Assembly (NCBI RefSeq): GCF_000186865.1
Contig: NW_008705569.1
Location: 501,307 to 565,306 of the forward strand
Source: Aureococcus anophagefferens
Lineage: Eukaryota; Sar; Pelagophyceae; Pelagomonadales; Pelagomonadaceae
Reading direction: 5' to 3'
DNA: 64,000 nucleotides
The notes below the pieces were generated by a model that saw only the letters and a list, made by a program, of their open reading frames with translations, was not told the origin of the DNA and searched no databases. Of the stretch, positions 40,597 through 50,772 are shown piece after piece. Made by a program: the position numbers and the translations under genes. Position 1 is the first letter of the stretch, and the number at the start of each line of letters is the position of its first letter.

Positions 40597-40727
40597 GGAG
40601 ATGAGCGGGGGGAGCGGGTTATGGACGGGCGGCCCCTCGCGCGATCGCTCGCGGGAAAGGGGCGCGCCGGGCCGCGGAAGCGGTTCGCGGCCGGGGGCGA
40701 TGGTGAGGGGGGGAGCGGCGCGCGCGC

Positions 40728-43246
40728 CTAGTCGTTGCTCATGGGCGCGGCGCCGTTCTCGGCGGCGTTCTCGTCGTCGAGGACCGTCCGCGTCTTCTTG
40801 AAGGACGGCTCCGTGGGCAGCTTGGCCGGCGACGCGAGCGCGCGCTCGAGGAGGCCGTCGAGGCTGCCGCGGCGGCCGCCGCCGGAGGGCGGCGGCGGCG
40901 GCGCGACGAAGTCGTCGGCGCGGCGCGCCGACGAGCCGAAGGCCGCCTCGGGCAGGGGCATGGTGTCGCCGGCCGTCGGCGCGCCGCGGCGCTTGAGCGC
41001 CGACGACGGCGTCGCGAACGCGCGCGCCTCCGTAGCGCCGGGCCGCGTGGGCGTCGTGCGCCGCGGCGGCGGCGGCGGGAAGTCGTGCTCCAGGGGCGGC
41101 GCGTCGGGCACGGCGGCGTCATTAGTCATGGACGGCAGGAGCGAGTGGAACGCGTCGTCGGTGCAGAGCGGCGAGAGCCCCGACGCGGACCGGTCGCCGC
41201 TCCCGTGGACCGAGAGCCGGTCCTGGACGGGCGTGTCGAAGGGCCGGCTCTTTCGCCGCGCCGAGCTCGGCGCGGAACCGACGGACGGGCGCCGCGCGTC
41301 GTCGAGGGCGCTTTCGAGGTCCCGGTGGCTCCGGCTCCGCGACGGCGGCGGCGGGCTCCACGCGAGGTCGGACCCCAGGTCCTCGAGCCCGCCGGCGAAG
41401 GGCGACCTGTCCGGCGGGCTCGACGCCGGCGCGCCGCGCGGGCCGTGGGGGAAGGGGCTCGACATGGACACGAGGCTCCGCGCGGCCTCGCTGCCGGCCG
41501 GGCTCGCGTCGTCGAACGCGGCCTCGCCGAAGAACGCGCGCGGGCCCTCGAAGGCGCCGGAGACGCGGCCCAGCTGGACGTCGGCCATGGTCAGGCTCAG
41601 GCCCGTCGAGTGGCGCGGCCGCCGGCTCCGCGGCCGCCGGCCGCGCGCCATGAGCGGGTCCACCCCCAAGCCCGACGCCTCGACCGTCGCGCCGAGGATC
41701 GCGTCGCCGTCGCAGCCGCCGAGCGACGAGCTCTCGGAGCCGTAGGAGCTCCGCCGGCTCGCGTCGCCGCTGCCGGGCAGGAAGTCGAGGCCCACGGCGC
41801 TCTCGAGCTGCGTCGGGCTCAGCATGACGCTGTCCGCGCCGTAGTCGCCGAAGCCCGGGCTCAGCGCCTGGGCCGCGTCGCCGGGCCGCGGGCTCCCGAC
41901 GGGCGCCGCCGACGCGAGGCTCTCGCGCGCCGCCGTCTTCGACTTGCGGCTCCGCGGCGCGCGCGGCCGCGCGGGCGCCGCGTCCGCCGCCGACGACACG
42001 CGCGACGACGGCGCGAACGCCGCGTCGTCGCCGTCCCCGTCGCCGGCCGCGCCCGTCTTGCGCTTGCCCGACGGCCGCGGCGGCGCGGGCGCGCCGGGCG
42101 CGCGCTTCGCGTACGCGCGCTTCTTCGGCGCCTGGCAGACGGCCTTGATCGCGTCGTCCAGATTGCCGCCGACGAGGCGGAACCGCGGCACGATGCCGCC
42201 GTCCTCGGAGAAGGGGCGGATGAGGGCCGCGCCCGCGGGCTTGAGGTCGCCCTTCTTGCTGTGGTCGCCGCCGCGCATGTCCTTGTACTTGGCCGGCGCG
42301 ACGAGGAACGCGTCGTCCGCGATCGGGCCCTCGACCGTCGGCTCCCGGAGCGGCACGCCCGCGGCGTCGAGCGCGGCCTTGGCCTCCCTCGCCGCGGCCA
42401 GGGCCTTGTCGTCGTCGACGACGAGCTTCTCCAGCGAGTCCTCGAGGAAGCGCTCGTACTTGCGCTTGATCGACGAGTTCCAGTGGTTCTTGATCGCGTT
42501 GTCCGTGCGGCCCGGCAGCAGCTTCGCGATCTCCGCCCAGCGGTTGCCGAGCTTCGCGTGGCTGCTCAGGATCTTCCGGTCCTCCTCCTCGGTCCACGCC
42601 GCCTTGCTGATCTCCGGGTTCAGGTGGTTGTGCCACCGCTCGCGGCACTGCTTCGAGATGCGGCCCGGCAGCTGCTGCGCGATCTGCGACCACTTGCGCG
42701 CGCCGTGCTGCTTCACGAGCTCGATGACCTTTTGCTGCGCGGGGAGACGAGTGTGGGTGGTGCGCGTGCGAGGGGCGCCGGGGGACGCGCGTCCTCCTCC
42801 TCCGTCCACGGGCCTTTCGTGCGGGGCCCGTCGCCGTCGCCGGACGCGGCCTTCTCCGTCACCTCGCGCTTGCGCCGCTCCTGTGGCACGACGGGGGTTT
42901 CGGTGGTCGTGCGCTGGTGCGACGGCGGCGCGAGGGCGCGCGTTCCGCGGGGCTCGATTCTCTCGCGGCGTCCGGTGTTCCGTCTGACGTTCTGAGCCGC
43001 GGCGGCGAATCTGGACGCCGCGTTCGCGCCGCCGAGGTACTGCTCGTCGCCTGCTGCGTCTGCTGCGCCGCCCGCGGGCTCGACACGTCCATGGGCTGCG
43101 CCGGCGGGGCCAACGGCGGGTTTGGACGATTCAGCTCCATTACGTCGGTTAGGGCTGATTTTCAAAGGACCCCCGGTCACGCTTGAACGCCACACCGGCC
43201 CACACGCGACGCGCTGCGGTTCGCACGTCGGCGACCCCAACATCAT
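40728..43246 (-). CDS. R2R3-type MYB transcription factor
   Basis: Exons (minus) 43246-42791 and 42734-40728. Splicing restores a complete MYB repeat, KGPWTEEED joined to [15 protein letters not shown], followed by a second repeat ([20 protein letters not shown] ... [14 protein letters not shown]). The sequence is closest in style to the R2 and R3 of animal/plant three-repeat MYBs; no R1 was seen upstream. The long C-terminal region (about 550 aa) is disordered, Ser/Pro-rich, with many SP sites suitable for cyclin-dependent kinase control, as in cell-cycle MYBs. It is a sequence-specific DNA-binding nuclear protein. The start at 43246 is uncertain because the N-terminal 130 residues are not conserved and another 5' intron is possible. 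Confidence 0.82.
42735..42790 (-). other. short GC-AG intron of the MYB gene
   Basis: 56 bp, donor GCGCGT and acceptor CGCGCAG on the minus strand, phase 0, no introner similarity. It shows that GC donors are used outside the introners too. Confidence 0.75.
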
Positions 43247-43621
43247 CGATCAAAACCGGCCACAGACGCGCGACGATACCGCCGCAGCGCCCGACGATTC
43301 CGTGGACACGATCTACTGCGGCGTAGCCGCGGCGCGGCGACGTCGCGGCCCTACGCGCGCGCCGAGCGAAACTGGAACCTGCGAGTGTGCGGATTTTGCC
43401 GGCTGCGTTCGCACGCGCGGCGCCCGCAACCCACCAAGCCTCAGACCGACTGACGCCGCGCGCGTTACGCGCGCGGTAACTTAGCGGCAGCACGTGCGCA
43501 TTGAGGTGGAAGCTGCTCGCCAGCGACACACATTTGGCGCCACCGCCGTCGTCGTCGTCGGCCTGCAAGCGCTGCAACAGCGCGCGCCGCAGCACTCGTG
43601 AAGAGCACCGCAGCAAACACC
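43247..43621. other. divergent intergenic region
   Basis: About 375 bp between the MYB gene and the carrier gene, presumably holding both promoters. It is less GC-rich than the flanking coding DNA. No recognisable motif or RNA gene. Confidence 0.4.
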
Positions 43622-44542
43622 ATGGCCGCCGCGGCGCCGAGGAAACCAACGTCCACGGACGACGTGCCGCTGAACGTCAAGTTCGCCACGGCGGGCTTGG
43701 GCGGCATCATGGGCTGGATGTGCGTGCACCCCTTCAACACGGCGGCCGTGCGCATGAACCTGGCGTCGACGCAGCCGAACTACCAGCCGACGGGCTTCGT
43801 GGCCTTCTTCCTGAAGACGGGCAAGGAGCGCGGCTACGCGTCTTTCTACGACGGCATCGGCGCGGGCGTCATCCGCCAGATCTTCTACGCGACGAGCCGC
43901 TTCGGCCTCTTCGAGACGTTCCGCGACGCCATCGCCGCGCGGCGCGAGATCGGCGTCGCCGAGCGCCTGGCCGCGGGGCTGGCGTCCGGCGCGTGCGCGG
44001 CGGTGATCTCGTGCCCGGCGGAGGTGAGCCTCGTCCGCCTGTCGAACGACGCGACGCTGCCGGAGGCGGAGCGGCGCAACTACAAGTCGCCGTTGGACGC
44101 CGCGGCGCGCATCGCCCGCGAGGAGGGCGTCGGCGCCTTCTGGCGCGGCTGCTCCCCCTTCGTGCAGCGCGCGATGCTCGTGGGGGTCACGCAGGTCGGC
44201 ACGCTCGACCAGGCCAAGGCGTTCTACGACGACTCCTTCGGCATCCCCAAGGGCACCTACGGCAACGTCTTCGCCGCGTCCATGACGTCCGGCCTGCTCT
44301 ACTCGCTCATCACCATGCCCTTCGAATCCGCGAAGAATCGCATGGCCTTCCAGAAGCCCGACGCGAACGGCGTGCTGCCCTTCCGGTCCACGGCGCAGAC
44401 GATCCTGTCCGTGGCCAACGCCCAGGGGCCCCTCGCGCTCTGGAACGGCTTCCCGCCCTACTACCTCCGCTGCGGCGGCCACACGGTCACCATGTTCATC
44501 TTCGTCGAGATGCTCCGCTCCGCGTACCAGTCGTCCAAGTAG
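43622..44542 (+). CDS. mitochondrial carrier (SLC25), 2-oxoglutarate/malate-carrier-like
   Basis: 306 aa, intronless. Three tandem carrier repeats with signature motifs HPFNTAAVRMN, CPAEVSLVRL and MPFESAKNRM at the ends of the odd-numbered helices, and six predicted membrane helices. The second and third signatures match the oxoglutarate/malate carrier subgroup (bovine-type TPAEVALIR), supporting exchange of dicarboxylates across the mitochondrial inner membrane. In the first repeat the usual acidic residue is Asn (PFN), which could weaken the matrix salt-bridge network. The start is the ATG at 43622; an upstream in-frame GTG was rejected. Confidence 0.85.
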   Translation: MAAAAPRKPTSTDDVPLNVKFATAGLGGIMGWMCVHPFNTAAVRMNLASTQPNYQPTGFVAFFLKTGKERGYASFYDGIGAGVIRQIFYATSRFGLFETFRDAIAARREIGVAERLAAGLASGACAAVISCPAEVSLVRLSNDATLPEAERRNYKSPLDAAARIAREEGVGAFWRGCSPFVQRAMLVGVTQVGTLDQAKAFYDDSFGIPKGTYGNVFAASMTSGLLYSLITMPFESAKNRMAFQKPDANGVLPFRSTAQTILSVANAQGPLALWNGFPPYYLRCGGHTVTMFIFVEMLRSAYQSSK

Positions 44543-44666
44543 GGACCGTAAGGCGAGGCGAGCTCCGCTCATGCGCGAGGGGGAGGCGCGCCCCGCTGCG
44601 CGACCGCGCGCGTACGTCGCCTCCTCTCTGCGCGGCGCGATCGCGAAATTTATGACAGAACCCGGA

Positions 44667-45356
44667 TCAATGTATGGTCTCGACCTCGGGCTCCTTGAAG
44701 CGCTGCTTCGTCGGGGACTCGGCCCGGTGGCCGCCCATGAAGGCGTGCTCCTCCTCCTCGTCCTTGATCCACATGTGCTTGAAGTCGCCGAACGTCATCT
44801 GGCCGTCGTGGTCCGTGTCCGCGCAGGAGAGCATGTTCTTCATCTGCGCGGGCGTGATGTCCATGCCGAGCTGGTGGATCGCCTGCTCGATCTCGTCGAG
44901 GCCGAAGGTGCCCGTCTTGCCCTTGTCGAAGTACTGGAACGCGGCCATGAGCTCGTCCTCCGTGTTGCCCTCGGGCGGCATGAACCGCGACATCAGGACT
45001 AAAAATTCGTCGAAGCAGATGCACCCCGACTTGTCGTTGTCCACGGACGCGAAGATGAGGTCCAGGTTCTCGTGCGTGATCTCCTGGCCCAGGCTCCGCA
45101 TGACCGTGCCCAGCTCCTCCTTGTTCATCGTCCCGTTTCCGTCCTGGTCGAACATCTTAAAAGCCTCCGCGAGCTCCGCGAGCTCGTCCTCGGGGATCTC
45201 CCGGGGCTGCGCGTCCTCGCGGTAGACGATGTTGTGCAGCTGCGAATTCTTCTTCTTGCCCGCGTAGTTGGGCGTCGCCGGCCGGCTGCTGCCGCCCTCC
45301 GTCGTCGACGGCGTGATGGGCCGCCCGTCGCTGTTCGCCGTGCCGGGGCGGCTCAT
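44667..45356 (-). CDS. calmodulin/centrin-like EF-hand protein, 229 aa
   Basis: A disordered Ser/Thr/Pro N-terminal 60 residues is followed by four EF-hands: DQDGNGTMNKEE, DNDKSGCICFDEF, DKGKTGTFGLDEI and DTDHDGQMTFGDF. The first, second and fourth have good calcium ligands; the third has Lys and Thr at liganding positions and may bind weakly. Longer than calmodulin by the N- and C-terminal tails (MGGHRAESPTKQRF). Start MSRPGTANSD at 45356, because the upstream extension overlaps the divergent promoter region of the GNAT gene. A calcium sensor; partner unknown. Centrin-like cytoskeletal use is possible. Confidence 0.85.
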   Translation of the reverse strand: MSRPGTANSDGRPITPSTTEGGSSRPATPNYAGKKKNSQLHNIVYREDAQPREIPEDELAELAEAFKMFDQDGNGTMNKEELGTVMRSLGQEITHENLDLIFASVDNDKSGCICFDEFLVLMSRFMPPEGNTEDELMAAFQYFDKGKTGTFGLDEIEQAIHQLGMDITPAQMKNMLSCADTDHDGQMTFGDFKHMWIKDEEEEHAFMGGHRAESPTKQRFKEPEVETIH

Positions 45357-45574
45357 GTTTCTCGTGGAGCGGCGCGACGACGCGTCGTCACGTGCGTCGG
45401 AGCTGGGGCTGCGCGGCGCGGCCGCGCGCGCTGCCGATGATGCCCAACAGCGCTGGACGCAGCCCCGTCGGCGGCAACGTCGGCCTCTCGACTGCGAATG
45501 CTTCTGCACACGAGAAGCGCTCTCTTTGCCGCCGCCGAGAAGCCGAGTCGGGGCAAGACCACAGAGCCGCATCC

Positions 45575-46990
45575 ATGGCCGCACCGAGCCCCGAGGCGCC
45601 CGTCGTCGCATCCATGGCCGCGCCGAGCCCCGAGGCGCCCGTCGTCGCGGACGCCGCGGCGCGCGACGGCGCGCGCGCGGCCGTGGACCGGCTCGTCGGG
45701 GCCGTCGAGGCGCGGAGCCTCGCGACAACGACCGTGCGCACGTTCCCCAACTGGGACGTCGGCCACCACTGGACCGAGGATCCGCGCGTCATGCCCACCT
45801 ACGAGGCGCGCTCCGAGGCGCAGGCGCTGCTGCGGCGCGAATCGTACGGCAAGTACAAGAGCGTCGAGATCGAGCAGGCGTACCTCGGGCTGTACCTCGG
45901 GCTGTGGCCGAGCGACGGCAGCCGGTACGTCTCGTTCCTCTCGCGGATGCTCGCCGTGCCTGGCGCGCGGAAGTCGCTGCTGGCGACGAGGCCCCCGCGG
46001 CCGCGCGCGGCGCCGCGCGCGGCGCCGCCGCGCCGCGACTCGCCGCCGACGCCCCGGCGCCGCGACTCGCGCGGGGCGGGGCGGCGGCTGCGCGCGACGA
46101 CGCCCGAGCGGCCGCCGGCGCCGCCCAAGGAGCGGCACCTGCGCGCGCTGTCGACGTACGCGTCGTTCGGCGCCGTGGACGCGCACGCGGGCCGCCGCGC
46201 GGCGCGGCGGTCGCAGCGCGCGCGCGGCGCCGACGCCGCGGTGTGGGCGCCGTGCGGGGCGACGCTCACCCGCGGCTGCTACGTCGCCCGCGGCGCCGCC
46301 GTGTGCATCAGCACCGGCGAGGGCTCCGCGGGGACGTCCGTCGTCGTCGACGGCCGCTACGCGTACTCCGTCGCGGCGGCCGGCGCCGCGCGGCCGCTCC
46401 TCGACGTGCTCGCCGCCGGGTACAAGGACCGCGAGATCGTCGACAGTTACGTCGCGAGCATCCGCGGCGACAGCCAGCTCCAGGCGCTCGTCGTCGCGCT
46501 CCGCGAGGGCCGGAAGCCCGAGCCGGTCGCCGTGGCTTTGCTGTCCGCGAGCTGCAAGCACGGCCGGCCGGGCTGCGCCTGCGGGCACCTGGGCCTTTGG
46601 GCCATCGTGACGCCGCCGGCGCTGCGGGGCCGGGGCCACGCGCGACGCCTCGGCGCCGCGATCCGCGCGCACGCGGCCCATCACGACAACAACTTCGTCC
46701 ACGCGTACCCGCAGAGCAAGGACATGTTCGCGCTCTTCCACCGGTTCGGCTTCACGCACCGGGGCCCGAGCCAGCTGAACTCGGTCCCGCAGCCGGCCCG
46801 CGGCCTCAACCTCCTCGTCGCCGACGCGTCGAGCCCCTACGCGGACTCCGAGTCCGAGTCCTCCGAGTCCGAGTCCTCCGAGTCCTCCGACTCCGACTCC
46901 GACTCGCTCTCCGCGACCTCGCTCACGCGGTCCGACGACAACCGCCCGGCGAAGCGCGCGCGCTCGGACCCGCGGCTGCGGGCGCTCTAG
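45575..46990 (+). CDS. GNAT-family N-acetyltransferase-like protein
   Basis: 471 aa from ATG 45575. The C-terminal part has GNAT features: a beta strand in AVALLSAS, the acetyl-CoA loop LRGRGHARRLG (motif A, R/Q-x-x-G-x-G/A), and a final HRFGFTHRG segment. The N-terminus begins with two copies of a MAAPSPEAPVVA unit encoded by a 36-bp direct repeat. The centre (about 140-220) is arginine/proline-rich, and the tail is a Ser/Glu/Asp run followed by a basic nuclear-signal-like KRARSDP. The substrate is unknown. Its stop codon overlaps that of the convergent gene in a CTAG. Confidence 0.7.
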   Translation: MAAPSPEAPVVASMAAPSPEAPVVADAAARDGARAAVDRLVGAVEARSLATTTVRTFPNWDVGHHWTEDPRVMPTYEARSEAQALLRRESYGKYKSVEIEQAYLGLYLGLWPSDGSRYVSFLSRMLAVPGARKSLLATRPPRPRAAPRAAPPRRDSPPTPRRRDSRGAGRRLRATTPERPPAPPKERHLRALSTYASFGAVDAHAGRRAARRSQRARGADAAVWAPCGATLTRGCYVARGAAVCISTGEGSAGTSVVVDGRYAYSVAAAGAARPLLDVLAAGYKDREIVDSYVASIRGDSQLQALVVALREGRKPEPVAVALLSASCKHGRPGCACGHLGLWAIVTPPALRGRGHARRLGAAIRAHAAHHDNNFVHAYPQSKDMFALFHRFGFTHRGPSQLNSVPQPARGLNLLVADASSPYADSESESSESESSESSDSDSDSLSATSLTRSDDNRPAKRARSDPRLRAL

Positions 46991-47823
46991 TCGCTCGTAA
47001 AGGAATCCAACCTCGGCGGGTGCGGGAGGGCAGAGATCGCGGCGTCGCAGCCGCGCCCGCGCCAGCGGAGCTTGACCCGCGCGTCGGAGCCGGGGGCGAT
47101 CTTCTCCGGCACGCGGAGCGAGATGCCGCCCGGCGCGTCGACGGCGACGTCGCCGGCGTCGCCCCAGGCCCCCGGCGGCGGCGCTTCGCCGTAGAGATCG
47201 TCGTCGACCTCGGGAAAGGCGCCGCGCGCGGCCTCGCGGGAGACCACGATCCGCGCGAGGCCGAGGGCCTCCGGCGCCCGGCGCGACTCGCCCCACCGCG
47301 GCGCGTAGCTGCAGATCGCGGCGACGCGCCGGTCGCCGTCGGCCAGTGCGACCTCGACGGACGCGCCGCCGGACCGGAGCGCCGCGGGCCCGACGACGCA
47401 TCCCCGGCCGTCGGCGACGAAGCGCCCGAGCGAGCCCTCGGAGTAGCTGCCGAGCGCGATGTCGCGGAACTCCATCGTCGACGCGCAGCGGTCGCAGCCG
47501 CTGCTCGCGACCTCCGTCGTCGGCACGCGCATCGCGTGGTCGCAAGAGTCGCCGTCTCGTTTTAAGGAGACGATCGCGAGAGACTCGTCGCCGCCGACGA
47601 GCGCGCCGCTCGCGTCGTAGGTCGTCCGCGCGCAGTGCCACTCGCCCTTGGCCTGGTGCGTCGTGAAGTCGATCCATTGCTGCGCGTCGCTGGCGGAGAC
47701 CGTGGCGGAGCGAGAGCGAGCGCCGGTGCTGCGCGCGATGCGGCTGCGAGCGATGCTGCTGTGGTGAGGCACCCATGCCGCGGCGATGCAGGCGAGGGCC
47801 GCCAGCAAGCAAGCGCGATCCAT
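46987..47823 (-). CDS. signal-peptide-bearing protein, possible plastid DUF3598/lipocalin-like
   Basis: 278 aa. The N-terminus MDRACLLAALACIAAAWV looks like a signal peptide, followed by a Ser/Arg/Ala stretch like a plastid transit peptide of algae with secondary plastids. The mature start QWIDFTTHQAKGEWHCARTTYD resembles plastid DUF3598/lipocalin-like proteins, which begin with a GxW strand, and alternating beta-type segments follow. The match is weak, so the family is a suggestion. An upstream ATG at 47838 would add five residues. Divergent from the S9 peptidase gene. Confidence 0.55.
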   Translation of the reverse strand: MDRACLLAALACIAAAWVPHHSSIARSRIARSTGARSRSATVSASDAQQWIDFTTHQAKGEWHCARTTYDASGALVGGDESLAIVSLKRDGDSCDHAMRVPTTEVASSGCDRCASTMEFRDIALGSYSEGSLGRFVADGRGCVVGPAALRSGGASVEVALADGDRRVAAICSYAPRWGESRRAPEALGLARIVVSREAARGAFPEVDDDLYGEAPPPGAWGDAGDVAVDAPGGISLRVPEKIAPGSDARVKLRWRGRGCDAAISALPHPPRLDSFTSD

Positions 47824-47903
47824 GCTCGCTCGCTCAAACATTGCCACAGCCAGGCCAAGCTGCCGCTCCAAGCGCAGCCGCGCCGCGCGCATCGTTCGTC
47901 GTC

Positions 47904-47952
47904 GCGCGCGCACACACAGACGCACACGCAGACGCACACAGACACACACACG
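47904..47952 (+). repeat. (CA)n-type microsatellite
   Basis: An interrupted CACACA / CAGACGCACA run immediately upstream of the S9 peptidase start codon, within its presumed 5' leader. Likely polymorphic. Confidence 0.8.
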
Positions 47953-47962
47953 GCGGGAACAA

Positions 47963-49987
47963 ATGGACGGCCTCACCGTCGGCGAGGCGCTCAAGGAGGA
48001 GTACTGCTGCCACTTCACGGGCGCCGCCGTCGGCCCGCCCGGGCGCACGGACGGCTGGGTCGCGGCCTACGTGCACCGGCGCAAGGGCTGGGGCGACGAC
48101 CTCGTGCTCCGCTGCGACGACGACCTCTTCGGGCGACCGGCGGTGCGCGGCGTCGTGCTCGCGAAGCGCAAGCTCGGCTGCGGGGCGGTGTTCCGTCCGG
48201 ACGCCGCGGAGTGGGCGACGGTCGCCGACGACGCGCTGGTCGTCGGATCCACGGCGACGGGCAAGCTGCGGACGCTGCGCGCGGCCCGGGCCGGCGAGGC
48301 GTTCCGGGGCGCGCCGCGGTGGCACTCGACCGCGGACGGCTGGGCGTTGCTCGCGGTCGTTAAAGGCGCGGACGGCCTGGAAAGGCTCACGGAGATCGAC
48401 GCCGCGGCGGAGAAGAAGGACGCGGAGATCTTCGTCGCGTCCAAGGGCGGCTCCATCGGCTCCTTCGCGTCCTTCTTCGGCGAGTACGCGGTGACGCACC
48501 GTTTGGCGAACGCGATGATCGCCGAGGTCGTCTTGGTCCAGGGCGCGTCGACGCGGCTCTTGGCCATCGACCTCCGCGTCGAGTACGCGGCGCCGGCGCT
48601 CGCCTACCTGCGCAGCGGCCACCTCGTGGCGCGCTTCGGGGGCTTCGCGTGCCTCGTGCAGACGCTGGACTGGGACACGTTCGCGGCGGATCCGCGGAAA
48701 TTCGCGGGCGAGCACCTCGCGTGCCTCGAGCGCGACGCGATCTTGCACGGCGTCTTCGCGCTCGCGCCGGGCCACGACCAGTGGGTCCGCGTCAAGGCGT
48801 CCGACGACGGCGACCGCTGGGACTTCGCCGCGCGGACCTACGGCCCGGCCGTCGCTCCCAGAGACTTGGTGCTCGCGCGCGACGAGGACGCGGTGCTGCT
48901 GACGGCGCGGCGCGTCGGCGTCGACCGGTCCATCGCCGAGTCGACGCACGTCGTCGCCTACGCGGACGGCCGCTTCTCCTTCGACGCCGTGGAGATCCGC
49001 GACGAGTTTGGAAGCGAGGTGCCGCTCGCGCTCGCGGGCGGCGAGGTGCTCTTCCTCGGGCGGTCGCCGGCGGAGTGGGGCGACCTCTACCTGGAGACGG
49101 ACACGAAGACGAAGCGGCTGACCTGGACCATGCCGCTGTCGCTGAAGGAGCACGTGCGCCCGCCGAAGGAGCTCTACGTCGGCGACGTCCACTGTTTAGT
49201 GTATTGGCCCGCGAAGCCGTCGGACGCGCCCGTGCAGGCCGTCGTCTGGGCCCACGGCGGCCCCTTCTGCGCCCACGCGCTCGAGTACTTCCCGCTCTTC
49301 CACTGGCTCGCGAACCTGGGCTTCGTCGTGCTCGTGCCCCACTTTGAGGGGTCGACGTCGTTCGGGCTGGACCACATGGACGCGGTCCGCGGCGACGGCT
49401 GCGGCGTCGCGGACCTCGAGGGCGCGCTCGCCGCGGGGCGCCACGCGCGCGACGGCCATTTACGGTGCGACGGCTACCGCGTCGACGTCGAGCGGGGCGT
49501 CGCCATCGCCGGCCACTCCTGGGGCGGCTACCTGGCGCTGCTCGCGGCGACGCGGCCGCGCGACTCGCCGTTCTCGTGCGCCGTCGCGTCCGCGGGCATC
49601 GCGGACTGGGCCGCGCAGCAGAAGGGCACGGACGTGCGCTACTACGACCGCTGGCTCATGGACGGCTGGGTCTACGAGCCCGCCGTCGCCAAGCGCGCGG
49701 CGCGCGCGAGCCCGGACCCGAAGGCGCTCGCGCTGCCGCTGCTGCTCGTGCACGGCGCGGGCGACACGGACGTGCCCTTCGCGCAGGCGAAGCGCTTCGC
49801 GGACCGCGCGGCGGCGGCCGGCGCGGACGTCGAGACCCTCTTCCTCGAGGGCGAGCCCCACGGCATGGGCTCCTGGTCCAAGGACTCCCAGGCGAAGATG
49901 ATGGACGCGACGCGGAAGTTCCTCACGTGCCACCTCAAGCCCTGGGACTTCACCTCGAACCCCCACGGCGACGTGACGGCGTATTAA
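47963..49987 (+). CDS. prolyl oligopeptidase-family serine peptidase (S9)
   Basis: 674 aa. The N-terminal beta-propeller-like half is followed by an alpha/beta hydrolase domain with the full triad: nucleophile GHSWGGYLAL near residue 517, Asp in VHGAGDTDVPFAQ near 600, His in GEPHGMGSW near 632. The oxyanion region is VVWAHGGPFC. This layout matches acylaminoacyl- or dipeptidyl-peptidases of S9; no signal peptide or membrane anchor is visible, so it is probably cytosolic. The ATG follows a CA microsatellite leader. Its stop lies 2 bp from the stop of the convergent ankyrin gene. Confidence 0.88.
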   Translation: MDGLTVGEALKEEYCCHFTGAAVGPPGRTDGWVAAYVHRRKGWGDDLVLRCDDDLFGRPAVRGVVLAKRKLGCGAVFRPDAAEWATVADDALVVGSTATGKLRTLRAARAGEAFRGAPRWHSTADGWALLAVVKGADGLERLTEIDAAAEKKDAEIFVASKGGSIGSFASFFGEYAVTHRLANAMIAEVVLVQGASTRLLAIDLRVEYAAPALAYLRSGHLVARFGGFACLVQTLDWDTFAADPRKFAGEHLACLERDAILHGVFALAPGHDQWVRVKASDDGDRWDFAARTYGPAVAPRDLVLARDEDAVLLTARRVGVDRSIAESTHVVAYADGRFSFDAVEIRDEFGSEVPLALAGGEVLFLGRSPAEWGDLYLETDTKTKRLTWTMPLSLKEHVRPPKELYVGDVHCLVYWPAKPSDAPVQAVVWAHGGPFCAHALEYFPLFHWLANLGFVVLVPHFEGSTSFGLDHMDAVRGDGCGVADLEGALAAGRHARDGHLRCDGYRVDVERGVAIAGHSWGGYLALLAATRPRDSPFSCAVASAGIADWAAQQKGTDVRYYDRWLMDGWVYEPAVAKRAARASPDPKALALPLLLVHGAGDTDVPFAQAKRFADRAAAAGADVETLFLEGEPHGMGSWSKDSQAKMMDATRKFLTCHLKPWDFTSNPHGDVTAY

Positions 49988-49989
49988 GC

Positions 49990-50700
49990 CTAGTAGCCGT
50001 ACGGCGTGCGCCAGTATTCGAGGACGCGCAAGAAGACGTCGTCCGGCGTCTCCAGGAAGAGGCGCGCGTGCGCGGGCACGGTCGGCGCGCTGCGGCGCGC
50101 CGCGGGCAGCTCCCGGCGGAGCGCGACGAGCGCGTCGATGTAGGGCTTCCGCTGCGCGGCGACGTGGGGGCGCCAGCCGCCCGCCGCGCGGACGGCGGCG
50201 AGGAAGTCGGCCGTGGTTGTATTTGCCCCCAAGTATCGCGCACGGGCCTCGGGGTCTCTGCCGCTTTTGGTGCGTGCGTCGAGCGACGCGCCGCGGCTCA
50301 GTAAGAGCTTGCACATAGTAACATCACCAGCGCCAAAATGGCCGACAGCGAAGTGGAGCGCAGTGCGCCCATCATGGTCGACAGAGTCGATTTGCGCGCC
50401 CGCGTCGAGAAGGACGAGTGCCGCGCGGTGACAGCCGTGGATAGCGGCCATCTGCAGCGCCGTGCACGGGGTGGGCGGGCGGCTACAAAGTTCGACGCTC
50501 GCGCCTTTCTTGAGGAGCCAGTCAATGGCTGCGCACCAATCGTTCTGCACTGCGTAAAACATGGGCATATGACCGTGTGTATGGTTCATGACCCAAACGC
50601 CGCCATCAGCTGACTTAATGAGAGCACTGGTTGGGATGTTGCGGACCTCCATTTCGGCGATGAACATGTTCTCCCTCGAGAGGCCACTCGCGGCGGCCAT
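49990..50700 (-). CDS. ankyrin-repeat protein, 236 aa
   Basis: Three to four ankyrin repeats (HGHMPMFYAVQNDWCAAIDWLLKKG, ALQMAAIHGCHRAALVLLDAGA, GRTALHFAVGHFGAGDVTMCKLLLSRGA quoted in part by motif), then a helical tail with YWRTPYGY at the end. Less GC-rich in its N-terminal half than its neighbours. A protein-interaction role, no enzymatic domain. The C-terminal LFLETPDDVFLRVLEYW could be an SOCS- or F-box-like helix but is too short to assign. Confidence 0.75.
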   Translation of the reverse strand: MAAASGLSRENMFIAEMEVRNIPTSALIKSADGGVWVMNHTHGHMPMFYAVQNDWCAAIDWLLKKGASVELCSRPPTPCTALQMAAIHGCHRAALVLLDAGAQIDSVDHDGRTALHFAVGHFGAGDVTMCKLLLSRGASLDARTKSGRDPEARARYLGANTTTADFLAAVRAAGGWRPHVAAQRKPYIDALVALRRELPAARRSAPTVPAHARLFLETPDDVFLRVLEYWRTPYGY

Positions 50701-50772
50701 GCTCGACCCGGCAGGGGGGCTGCTCCATCACACGTTGAATATTCAACCTAAATTTACCGCAGCGATCGCGAC

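Noticed and set aside
43598..43621. Upstream GTG start for the mitochondrial carrier
   Set aside because: A normal ATG lies 24 bases downstream, before the conserved region; eukaryotic initiation at GTG is unlikely.
45392..45574. N-terminal extension of the GNAT protein
   Set aside because: Runs back close to the divergent EF-hand gene start; low-complexity, while the ATG at 45575 starts a repeated MAAPSPEAPVVA unit.
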